From positions 62,001-126,000 of the forward strand of contig NZ_JBFDAE010000002.1 in the NCBI RefSeq assembly GCF_040720935.1: a stretch of DNA of 64,000 bases, read 5' to 3'. Shown here piece after piece: positions 35,605 to 42,877 of this stretch; the first letter of the stretch is position 1, and each line of letters begins with the position of its first letter. This DNA is from Jejuia sp040720935. GTDB lineage: Bacteria; Bacteroidota; Bacteroidia; Flavobacteriales; Flavobacteriaceae. The position numbers were made by a program, and so were the translations under genes. The notes below the pieces were generated by a model. That model saw nothing but the letters and a program-made list of their open reading frames with translations. It made no database searches and was not told where the DNA came from.

Positions 35605-36735
35605 TTAACGTCTTCTTCCACCAGAGGATGAACTTCTTGAACTACCACCCGATGAAGATCTAGAACTACCTGAAGATGATCTTGAGTAAGAGCTATTGCT
35701 GCTACTACTTGAACGTCTGCTATAACTAGAATTGTTATTTGACGACGAAGATCTGCTTCTAGAAGTTGTTGCAGAAGAGCTTCTTCTAATAGGTGTTGAA
35801 GACCTAGTAGAAGACGACGACCTGCTTGTAGAGTAAGAAGGTTGTCTAGAACTACTTCTTCTTACCGTTGAGTTTCTATTGATTACCGTAGGTGATGAAG
35901 AGCGTCTTGCTGTTGTAGATCTACCATTAGTAACACTACTGCGTCTGGATGTGCTGTATCTTGAGGATGACGGATTATTACTTGAGACACTACTTCTTCG
36001 AGAAGTACTATATCTTGAAGCTGAAGTCCTTGTTCTATCTGCAGAACTACTTCTTCTTAATGCGGTATTTGAACCTCTTCCGTATAATGAGCTACTGCCT
36101 CTCCTGCTATTATTAAATGCAACGCCTCGGTTGTAAAATCTATTGTTTACACCTGCGTAAAAGTTATTTGCGTAAAATCCTGGTGGACACCATGCATTCC
36201 AGCCCCAGCCGTTCCATCCTCCCCAGCCAAAGCCAGCATTCCAGCCCCAACGATTCCATCGGTTCCAGCCCCAGTTGTTCCAGCCCCAGCCAAAACCTCC
36301 ATATAGCCAAGGATCATTCCATCCCCAGCCCCAGTTGTTCCAACCATTATCAATATAGTTAATGGTTACATGGCTGTTGGCTTGTCCCCAACCTGCTTGA
36401 CCTTGGTAATCATTATATATGGTATCATTTACTGCATAATTTTGCTCGCTACTATAACTGTCAATATCAGTAAAAATAGCACCGTTATCAGTAGCTATTT
36501 CATATTCCTGCGCTTTATTTTTAAAGTAATTTTGGTAATAATCGCTGCTATTAGCATTACCATCCTTTGTTACAACAACGGTTTCTCGATTCTGCGTATT
36601 CTCATTTGTGCCTCCATAAATGCCATCGCTATCAACACCAACATATTGGTAAGAACCACAAGATGCCAATCCGAATAACAACCCGAGGATTGCCACGAAT
36701 TGCATTTTAGATTTTAAGTAGTTATTAATTTGCAT
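35605..36735 (-). CDS. Low-complexity lipoprotein: Trp/Gly/Asn-rich then Ser/Arg-rich
   Basis: 376 residues. The signal peptide ends in GLASC (lipobox; Cys26). Residues about 130-195 are dominated by repeats of W-G-W-N-N, with more than 20 Trp. The last 165 residues are almost only Ser, Arg, Thr, Tyr and Asn (RRSSS, SRYSTSRRSSV in near repeats), ending GGRRR. Homologues beside proS are sometimes mislabelled prolyl-tRNA synthetase in flavobacteria. A strongly basic, disordered surface lipoprotein is expected, perhaps binding polyanions or the cell wall. It is followed by the FadL-like gene. A second ATG at 36705 is a possible start. Confidence 0.75.
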   Translation of the reverse strand: MQINNYLKSKMQFVAILGLLFGLASCGSYQYVGVDSDGIYGGTNENTQNRETVVVTKDGNANSSDYYQNYFKNKAQEYEIATDNGAIFTDIDSYSSEQNYAVNDTIYNDYQGQAGWGQANSHVTINYIDNGWNNWGWGWNDPWLYGGFGWGWNNWGWNRWNRWGWNAGFGWGGWNGWGWNAWCPPGFYANNFYAGVNNRFYNRGVAFNNSRRGSSSLYGRGSNTALRRSSSADRTRTSASRYSTSRRSSVSSNNPSSSRYSTSRRSSVTNGRSTTARRSSSPTVINRNSTVRRSSSRQPSYSTSRSSSSTRSSTPIRRSSSATTSRSRSSSSNNNSSYSRRSSSSSNSSYSRSSSGSSRSSSGGSSRSSSSGGRRR

Positions 36736-36763
36736 ATCTCTTGAATTTAATTGTTGAACATCA

Positions 36764-36771
36764 CAAAAATA
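36764..36771 (-). promoter_or_regulatory. -7 promoter box (TATTTTTG) for the lipoprotein-fadL unit
   Basis: A perfect TAnnTTTG on the minus strand, 29 bases before the ATG at 36735. It lies in the divergent space shared with proS. Confidence 0.55.
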
Positions 36772-36834
36772 GTTAGTTTTGCGCTACTATTTTTATATTT
36801 AACATAGTCACAATATTTGTGCCAAAATACCGAT

Positions 36835-38313
36835 ATGAGCAAAAAACTAACAAGTAGGGCAGAAGATTATTCAAAATGGTACAACGAATTGGTCGTAAAG
36901 GCTGATTTAGCTGAGAATTCCGCAGTTAGAGGATGCATGGTCATTAAACCCTACGGCTATGCAATTTGGGAAAAAATGCAAGCAGAATTAGATAAAATGT
37001 TTAAAGAAACAGGACATCAAAACGCTTATTTTCCATTATTTGTACCCAAAAGTTTGTTTGAAGCTGAAGAGAAAAACGCTGAAGGTTTCGCAAAAGAGTG
37101 CGCCATAGTCACACATTATAGATTGCAAAATGATCCGGATAATCCTGGGAAATTGCGTGTAGATCCAGAAGCAAAATTAGAAGAAGAATTAGTAGTAAGA
37201 CCTACTAGTGAAGCTATTATTTGGAATACTTATAAAGGGTGGATTCAATCTTATAGGGATTTACCATTGTTAATTAATCAATGGGCAAACGTGGTGCGAT
37301 GGGAAATGCGTACGCGTTTATTTTTACGTACCGCGGAATTTTTATGGCAAGAAGGACATACGGCTCATGAAACAAAAGCAGAGGCGATTGAAGAAACAAA
37401 ATTGATGAACGACATATACGCAAAGTTTGCTGAAAACTTTATGGCAATACCTGTAATCCAGGGCGTGAAATCTGAAAGCGAACGTTTTGCTGGGGCAGAA
37501 GACACCTATTGTATAGAAGCTTTAATGCAAGATGGAAAAGCATTACAAGCTGGAACATCTCACTTTTTAGGTCAGAATTTCGCAAAAGCTTTTGATGTGA
37601 AATTTGCAAATAAAGAAGGCAAGCAAGATTACGTTTGGGCTACGTCTTGGGGTGTTTCTACACGTTTGATGGGTGCATTAATAATGACACATAGTGATGA
37701 TCATGGTTTAGTGCTCCCCCCAAGTTTAGCACCAAATCAGGTAGTGATTGTTCCTATTTATAAAAGTGATGAAGATTTTGATGCGATTTCTGAAGTTGCA
37801 GATACCATTATAAGCGATTTGAGAGCTAAAGGCATAACAGTAAAATTTGATAAACGAAAAACGCACAGGCCAGGCGCAAAATTTGCACAACATGAATTAC
37901 AGGGTGTCCCATTGCGAATTGCCATGGGTGCGAGAGATTTAGCCAATGGAACGGTGGAATTGGCAAGACGAGATAAGTTAACAAAGGAAATAGTGCCTTT
38001 AGATGACCTTACAGAAACAATAGATGGTTTACTTAAAGATATTCAAGACGCTTTGTTTCATAAAGCATTAGAATATAGAAATACTCACACAACGGAAGTT
38101 GATACTTTTGAAGAATTTAAAGATGTATTAGAGACTAAGGGCGGTTTTATTTCTGCGCATTGGGATGGTACAATAGAAACTGAAGATAAAATAAAGGAAA
38201 TAACAAAAGCAACAATCCGTTGTATTCCATTGGAAAACAAGGAGGAAAAAGGGGTTTGTGTCTATTCTGGAGCACCGTCTAGCAAGCGTGTTTTGTTCGC
38301 AAAAGCGTATTGA
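36835..38313 (+). CDS. proS: Prolyl-tRNA synthetase (short, eukaryote/archaeal-like type)
   Basis: 492 residues; charges tRNA(Pro). Class II motifs: motif 2 VVRWEMRTRLFLRTAEFLWQEGHTAH near residue 160, motif 3 GVSTRLMGALIMTHSDDHGLVLPP near 278. The anticodon-binding domain starts at about 300, and a C-terminal zinc-like domain ends in the Tyr typical of this type (RVLFAKAY). It lacks the bacterial editing insertion, as is usual in Bacteroidota. The ATG at 36835 is preferred over a TTG at 36817. Confidence 0.96.
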   Translation: MSKKLTSRAEDYSKWYNELVVKADLAENSAVRGCMVIKPYGYAIWEKMQAELDKMFKETGHQNAYFPLFVPKSLFEAEEKNAEGFAKECAIVTHYRLQNDPDNPGKLRVDPEAKLEEELVVRPTSEAIIWNTYKGWIQSYRDLPLLINQWANVVRWEMRTRLFLRTAEFLWQEGHTAHETKAEAIEETKLMNDIYAKFAENFMAIPVIQGVKSESERFAGAEDTYCIEALMQDGKALQAGTSHFLGQNFAKAFDVKFANKEGKQDYVWATSWGVSTRLMGALIMTHSDDHGLVLPPSLAPNQVVIVPIYKSDEDFDAISEVADTIISDLRAKGITVKFDKRKTHRPGAKFAQHELQGVPLRIAMGARDLANGTVELARRDKLTKEIVPLDDLTETIDGLLKDIQDALFHKALEYRNTHTTEVDTFEEFKDVLETKGGFISAHWDGTIETEDKIKEITKATIRCIPLENKEEKGVCVYSGAPSSKRVLFAKAY

Positions 38314-38345
38314 TGAAAAAAAAAATAAAAAAGTTTAATCAAGAG

Positions 38346-38375
38346 TTGCAACATTTAAAAATAGTTGTATTTTTG
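38346..38375 (+). promoter_or_regulatory. Promoter of the tRNA-Glu / rpsT unit
   Basis: TTG at 38346-38348 and TATTTTTG at 38368-38375 with a 19-base gap match the Bacteroidota -33/-7 arrangement. Transcription would begin near 38382, about 80 bases before the tRNA. Confidence 0.7.
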
Positions 38376-38462
38376 CATCCGCAATGGAAACATTGTATGT
38401 TATTTGAAAGATTATTGCAAGTTTAAATATTATTTTTAAATTTGCGCACTCGAAAAACAAAT

Positions 38463-38534
38463 GGCCCGTTCGTCTATCGGCTAGGACGCATGGTTTTCAT
38501 CCATGTAAGAGGGGTTCGATTCCCCTACGGGCTA
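38463..38534 (+). tRNA. tRNA-Glu (anticodon TTC)
   Basis: 72 bases with a complete cloverleaf. The acceptor GGCCCGT pairs with ACGGGCT (one G-T), the discriminator is A, the anticodon stem is CATGG/CCATG with loop TTTTCAT, and the T arm is GGGG-TTCGATT-CCCC. The 3' CCA is not encoded. It is co-transcribed with rpsT, which starts 27 bases later. Confidence 0.97.
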
Positions 38535-38561
38535 CAATTAAAAAGTTAAGAAAAAAACAAA

Positions 38562-38813
38562 ATGGCAAATCACAAGTCAGCATTAAAGAGAATTAGAAGT
38601 AACGAAGCTAAACGTTTAGTTAACAAATATCAGCATAAATCTACGCGTAGTGCTATTAAAAAATTACGTGAGTTAACAGATAAGAAAGAAGCTGAAGCGA
38701 TGTTTCCTTCAGTAGTTTCTATGTTAGATAGATTAGCGAAGAAAAATATCATTCACGATAATAAGGCTGCTAACTTGAAGTCTGGGTTGTCTAAACATAT
38801 TGCTTCACTTTAA
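38562..38813 (+). CDS. rpsT: 30S ribosomal protein S20
   Basis: 83 residues, highly basic and helical: MANHKSALKRIRSNEAKRL at the start and the DRLAKKNIIHDNKAANLKSGLSKHI ending are the S20 signature (A..AARRKSRL type). It binds 16S rRNA near the bottom of the 30S subunit. It shares a transcript with tRNA-Glu and is followed by an intrinsic terminator. Confidence 0.97.
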   Translation: MANHKSALKRIRSNEAKRLVNKYQHKSTRSAIKKLRELTDKKEAEAMFPSVVSMLDRLAKKNIIHDNKAANLKSGLSKHIASL

Positions 38814-38840
38814 TAGTGTTGCACTATTTATAATATTTTG

Positions 38841-38872
38841 AAAAGCTTCTCAGAAATGAGGAGCTTTTTTTA
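38841..38872 (+). terminator. Intrinsic terminator after rpsT
   Basis: Twelve-base stem AAAAGCTTCTCA / TGAGGAGCTTTT with GAAA tetraloop and a T-run. Confidence 0.9.
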
Positions 38873-38952
38873 TTACTTTTTAAATATATTTACCTTTCAA
38901 AACCTATAAATATATCAGCCTAAGCTAATTCATAACATAAAAATAATCTCTT

Positions 38953-39312
38953 TTGGAAAATAAAAAAGCAATTAAATTAATCGATAAGATTCTTAAGGAT
39001 ATAGACAAAAATGGAGTTAATACAGAGGTATTGATCGATGATATTAAGGCACTAAGAGCGTATGCTCTAGAAGCACAAATCCCTTTGTTGGTAAAAGTGT
39101 TGAGACTAACTTATGAGCATATAGAAGCGACGGAATCATTTCTTATACCTATTTTAGACGATGAGCCTATAGAAGAAGGTGTAGCTGTTGAAGCTCATGA
39201 TGCGTCTCCAGAAGAAAGCCTTAAATATTTAATGTCGCTTTTTAGAAATCTAAATAACAAATCTAATATTGACGATTTGAAAGAATATAGGGATCTTTTG
39301 AATAGTTATTAA
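38953..39312 (+). CDS. Conserved helical protein of unknown function
   Basis: 119 residues, all helical and acidic, starting at TTG 38953 (MENKKAIKLIDKILKDIDKNG); no in-frame ATG is nearby. The order of helices (about 4-18, 22-38, 40-58, then an acidic loop and 85-115) is compatible with a small helical bundle. There is no signal peptide and no known motif. It stands alone between rpsT and rho. I do not recognise a named family. Confidence 0.55.
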   Translation: MENKKAIKLIDKILKDIDKNGVNTEVLIDDIKALRAYALEAQIPLLVKVLRLTYEHIEATESFLIPILDDEPIEEGVAVEAHDASPEESLKYLMSLFRNLNNKSNIDDLKEYRDLLNSY

Positions 39313-39693
39313 ATTTTAATTTAATCATTTTACTAAATAAATCTAAAGGGCGGCAGGTAGGTAAGAATTTTGGCTTTTTAATTGATCTTCGATACAATTT
39401 TTCGTTCCTCAAAACCACTCGAGATGACACGTTAGCCCTATTTAAATTCAAAATGCACAACGGGTTTTTTCCAGTATCTCTATTGTCAAACAGTTCTTGG
39501 TTATACTCTGTTTATTTGCTTTTGACTTGTTTAAATAAAGTCATTTGTAGCATTAATTGTGATTAAAAGTGACTGAAAACTATCATAATGTTTCTTGATT
39601 TTGAAATAAAAAGTTGTACGTTTTCCAAAGTATAGCAATCAAGTTTTCAGAAAAATTTGTTATTGATTTAAGTGGACACTAGTGATTAAGGTA
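39313..39693. other. Gene-free stretch with repeat fragments
   Basis: No credible gene is seen. Around 39345-39430 it contains GGCGGCAGGTAGGT and TTTCGTTCCTCAAAACCACTCGAGATGAC-like fragments that resemble degenerate intergenic repeats. The remainder is AT-rich without clear structure. Confidence 0.5.
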
Positions 39694-39725
39694 ATAAAAA
39701 AACCTCAACATTTCTGTCGAGGTTT
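39694..39725 (-). terminator. Intrinsic terminator of rho
   Basis: On the minus strand AAACCTCGACA-GAAA-TGTTGAGGTTT is followed by TTTTTTATT: an eleven-base stem with one G-T pair and a GAAA tetraloop. Confidence 0.85.
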
Positions 39726-39750
39726 AGCTTGAGTTAGTTAGTATTTCTTG

Positions 39751-41373
39751 TTATCCATTCATGGATATCAAAAACTCTTCGTTGTTTTTAGTTTGTTTAA
39801 ATCTCTCGTTAATGAATTCCATAGCTTCAACAGGGTTCATATCTGCAAGATATTTACGCATTACCCACATACGTTGAATGGTTGATTCGTCTAAAAGAAT
39901 ATCATCACGACGCGTACTTGAAGACGTCAAATCAATAGCAGGGAAAATGCGACGGTTAGAGATTTTTCTATCCAACTGCAATTCCATATTACCTGTTCCT
40001 TTAAATTCTTCGAAGATAACTTCGTCCATTTTAGAACCTGTTTCTGTAAGTGCCGTAGCGATAATAGTCAGCGAACCTCCATTTTCTATGTTACGAGCTG
40101 CACCAAAGAAACGTTTTGGCTTGTGTAACGCATTAGCATCTACACCACCACTTAATATTTTACCAGAAGCTGGTTGCACACTATTATAGGCTCTTGCCAA
40201 ACGTGTGATAGAGTCTAAAAGAATCACCACATCGTGTCCACATTCTACCAAGCGTTTTGCTTTTTCAAGCACGATGTTTGCAATTTTTACGTGCTCATGA
40301 GCCTCTTTGTCAAAAGTAGAAGCAATCACTTCTCCACGAACGTTACGTTGCATATCTGTTACCTCTTCAGGACGTTCATCAATTAATAAAATCATTTGAT
40401 ACACCTCAGGATGGTTTGCTGCAATTGCATTGGCAACATCCTTTAGTAACATGGTTTTACCAGTCTTTGGTTGCGATACAATCATACCACGTTGTCCTTT
40501 CCCAATAGGTGCGAACAAATCCATAATTCTTGTAGATATTGTACTTTGACGTTCTGCTAAATTAAATTTTTCCTGCGGAAATAATGGTGTTAAATGCTCA
40601 AAAGACACACGGTCTCTCACCACATCTGGACTCTGACCATTAATTTTACTCACTCTAATTAAGGGAAAATATTTTTCGCCTTCTTTTGGTGGGCGTACTT
40701 GTCCTAAAACAGTATCACCAACTTTTAAGCCAAACAATCTTATTTGCGATTGCGATACATAAATATCATCTGGAGATGATAAATAGTTATAATCCGATGA
40801 GCGTAAAAACCCGTAACCATCTTGCATAATATCTAAAACACCTTCACTTTGAATAATGGCGTCAAACTCAAAATCAGGCTCACGGTAACGGTTTCTGTTA
40901 TCTTTATTACCTTTTTCAACATTACCATTTTTCTGGTTTTTATGCTGATTTTTGTTAGGTCTCGGATTTGGCTTCTTCTGGTTATCGTTCTGTGGTCTAG
41001 GGTTAGGCTTATGTACGGGCTTCCTTTCTTCTCTCTTTTGAGAAGCTGGAACCTCAGCTTTTTGCGTAGCTTCAGGTTTCTTTTCAGAGGCCTTGTCGCT
41101 ATTTTGTTGTTGCTCGTTTCTAGCAGGTTTTTCAACGCGCTGTCTCGGTTTTCTAGCAGGCTTTGCAACAGGTGTTGCATCTGTTTTTGTTTCAGATGAA
41201 GCTTCTGGAGCTACAACAGCTTTAACCGCTTTTGGGTCTGCAGCCTGTTGATCTAGTATTTGATACACTAAATCTAATTTTTTTAATGAACGGTACTTAG
41301 GTACGTTCAGTTTTTTTGCAATCTCCTGTAAGTCAGTAAGTTTCTTTTCTTTTAATTGTGAAATTTCAAACAT
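39751..41373 (-). CDS. rho: Transcription termination factor Rho with long N-terminal insert
   Basis: 540 residues, against about 420 in E. coli. The Rho_N SAP-like helix pair (residues 1-45: LKEKKLTDLQEIAKKLNVPKYRSLKK) is followed by an insert of about 115 residues. The insert is rich in Lys, Arg, Asn, Gln and Pro (for example NPRPQNDNQKKPNPRPNKNQ) and is disordered and basic. Then come the cold-shock-like RNA-binding domain (GYGFLRSSDYNYLSSPDDIYVS) and the ATPase: SQPKTGKT P-loop near 310, LIDERPEEV, ILLDSITRLARAYN, and the Q-loop region. Such inserts are common in Bacteroidota Rho and may increase RNA affinity. Confidence 0.96.
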   Translation of the reverse strand: MFEISQLKEKKLTDLQEIAKKLNVPKYRSLKKLDLVYQILDQQAADPKAVKAVVAPEASSETKTDATPVAKPARKPRQRVEKPARNEQQQNSDKASEKKPEATQKAEVPASQKREERKPVHKPNPRPQNDNQKKPNPRPNKNQHKNQKNGNVEKGNKDNRNRYREPDFEFDAIIQSEGVLDIMQDGYGFLRSSDYNYLSSPDDIYVSQSQIRLFGLKVGDTVLGQVRPPKEGEKYFPLIRVSKINGQSPDVVRDRVSFEHLTPLFPQEKFNLAERQSTISTRIMDLFAPIGKGQRGMIVSQPKTGKTMLLKDVANAIAANHPEVYQMILLIDERPEEVTDMQRNVRGEVIASTFDKEAHEHVKIANIVLEKAKRLVECGHDVVILLDSITRLARAYNSVQPASGKILSGGVDANALHKPKRFFGAARNIENGGSLTIIATALTETGSKMDEVIFEEFKGTGNMELQLDRKISNRRIFPAIDLTSSSTRRDDILLDESTIQRMWVMRKYLADMNPVEAMEFINERFKQTKNNEEFLISMNG

Positions 41374-41540
41374 AAATGTTTTGTTGGATACTATTATATT
41401 AAGTATAAATTTGAGTTTTTCTGAAAAAAATGAATTTTATTCTGAAGAATTAACAATCTGTTATGGCGACTGTTGGGTATTATTACTGCAATTATACAAC
41501 TTTATTTTAATTTAATCTGTCAATTTAATAAAGAAACTAT

Positions 41541-41548
41541 TATTTTTG
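41541..41548 (+). promoter_or_regulatory. -7 promoter box (TATTTTTG) for the DUF4293 gene
   Basis: A perfect TAnnTTTG, 24 bases before the ATG at 41572. Confidence 0.6.
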
Positions 41549-41571
41549 CTCTCTATTAATAAGTATTATAA

Positions 41572-41982
41572 ATGTTACAACGCATACAAAGTGTTTATTT
41601 ATTATTAGCGGCCATATGTTCGTTAGGGCTTATTTTTGTAGTTCATTTATGGATTACGAATGATGGTGTCGTAGTTTTTGCTAAAGATGAATTACCATAT
41701 TTTGTGGCATTTGTGGTATCGGGCATATTATCATTGGTCGCCATATTTTTGTTTAAAAACAGGAAGCTTCAATTTGTTTTGGGGCGACTTAACATCATAT
41801 TAAATTTTTTTTTACTAGGATTTTTCGTTTATCTGTCACTAAATGTATCTGGAGAAACGGTAGTTTCTGAGAAAGGTATTGGGATGTTTCTTCCTATTAT
41901 TTCTATCGTGTTTTTGGCATTAGCCAATAAGGCCATTAAGAAGGATGAAGATCTCGTAAAATCTGTAGATCGATTACGTTAA
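41572..41982 (+). CDS. DUF4293 family membrane protein
   Basis: 136 residues with four membrane helices (about 6-28, 43-60, 68-88, 101-120). It begins MLQRIQSVYLLLAAICS, the characteristic opening of DUF4293 proteins that lie divergent to rho in flavobacteria. The C-terminus is a basic and acidic tail (KKDEDLVKSVDRLR). The function is unknown. It is followed by an intrinsic terminator. Confidence 0.85.
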   Translation: MLQRIQSVYLLLAAICSLGLIFVVHLWITNDGVVVFAKDELPYFVAFVVSGILSLVAIFLFKNRKLQFVLGRLNIILNFFLLGFFVYLSLNVSGETVVSEKGIGMFLPIISIVFLALANKAIKKDEDLVKSVDRLR

Positions 41983-42010
41983 ACCTAACATCTTAGTAGT
42001 ATTAGTGCGT

Positions 42011-42040
42011 AGCCCAAGGTGAAGATCTTGGGCTTTTTTT
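42011..42040 (+). terminator. Intrinsic terminator after DUF4293 gene
   Basis: Stem AGCCCAAG / CTTGGGCT with eight-base loop and seven T. Confidence 0.9.
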
Positions 42041-42051
42041 ATTGAAGCAGT

Positions 42052-42150
42052 ATTTTGCCTTAGCAAAATACGCAGCTGAACTAATCCCGCTGAAGAGCGG
42101 GATCTCATAGATGTAACTTTAGTTTTTTTGTGCCTGTCTGCGCGGCAGGT
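42052..42150. repeat. Cluster of three short palindromes
   Basis: GTATTTTGC-CTTA-GCAAAATAC (42052-42073), ATCCCGCT-GAAG-AGCGGGAT (about 42083-42102) and CCTGTCTGCGCGGCAGGT (42133-42150) follow each other in gene-free sequence. The last belongs to the same family as the palindromes at 12130 and 18656. The second resembles the hairpin in the gyrB leader. Confidence 0.6.
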
Positions 42151-42227
42151 CTTTTGGGTTTTGCCATTCCTCTCGTCCCGAAAAGGTTTCTTCTATGGCT
42201 GTTTCAAAGGTGTTTTCGGTTGTAATG

Positions 42228-42776
42228 CTATTCATAGAATTTATCTTTCTTCCACTTCATGGGATTGTTGATAATATATTCGGAAATACGGTCGTACGAT
42301 TTGCTATTTCGGATGATATGGTCGTAATACCGCGCCTGCCATTGAAAATCAGGGTTTATTATTCATGCATCCCTGGTAACCCCAGATTTGAACCCACGAA
42401 CAATGGATGCCAAATTTTTGGATTGTGGGCCGAAAATAGTGGTGGTGGTAGAAACGCAATGCATTGCGTTTCTACCACCACCACGAGTATTATATCGATT
42501 TTTACTAATACCAATAACGGCATGAAAATGATTGGGCATTATCACATATTCTCCCATGGATAAATTCATATCTGGACGCATTTCAAATGTTTTTTTCCAT
42601 TCATCATTTACGATTTTACCGATAGACGACAAATCCATTATTTGGTTATTTATTTCCCCAAAATAATGGTATCGGTTTTGTGTGCAAATGGTTATAAAAT
42701 ATAATGCTTCGCTACCATAATCCCAATTGGGCAGGCGGGCGGATCCTATGCGGTATTTTCCTTTATATTTTTCCAT
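42228..42776 (-). pseudogene. REP-associated tyrosine transposase (RAYT), broken by an in-frame stop
   Basis: A Y1 transposase-like protein (TnpA_REP family) from ATG 42776. It begins MEKYKGKYRIGSARLPNWDY and has the HUH motif MPNHFHAVIGI at residues 80-90 (His83, His85). A TGA at 42365-42363 ends the frame at codon 138. The same frame then continues unbroken to a TAG at 42230-42228 and encodes the conserved end DFQWQARYYDHIIR ... YIINNPMKW, which contains the probable catalytic Tyr. Full length would be 182 residues, so the gene is inactivated by one nonsense change. A 46-base perfect palindrome (42439-42484) lies inside the frame, just after the HUH motif. Upstream it abuts REP sequences. 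Confidence 0.85.
42439..42484. repeat. 46-bp perfect palindrome (two head-to-head REPs) inside RAYT gene
   Basis: The arms are 23 bases each: GTGGTGGTGGTAGAAACGCA plus ATG, then the exact reverse complement. It contains the GTAG foot at both ends and the core AAACGCAATGCATTGCGTTT. It is translated in frame, encoding GGGRNAMHCVSTTTT. Confidence 0.9.
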
Positions 42777-42790
42777 GGTTTGGTATGCAT

Positions 42791-42877
42791 TGTTGATACG
42801 CAATGTTGATACGCAATGTTGATACGCAAGGCATTGCGTATTTACGTGGTTTGATACGCAAGGTATTGCGTATCTAC
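42791..42877 (-). repeat. REP cluster upstream of the broken RAYT gene
   Basis: Two 25-base REPs, 42853-42877 and 42821-42845, read on the minus strand as GTAGATACGCAATACCTTGC... and GTAAATACGCAATGCCTTGC..., each an imperfect palindrome ending GCGTATC. They are followed by TGTTGATACGCAA in three perfect 13-base tandem copies (42791-42829 on the plus strand). The first REP begins within the stop codon of gatB-aspS. Confidence 0.85.

Noticed and set aside
35879..36362. Leu/Val-rich and Ser-rich frames opposite the Ser/Arg-rich lipoprotein gene
   Set aside because: They are the complement of the low-complexity repeats; the lipoprotein frame has a signal peptide, a lipobox and a promoter.
42052..42150. 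Small structured RNA gene
   Set aside because: Three separate palindromes without promoter box or conserved single-stranded motifs; dispersed repeats explain them better.
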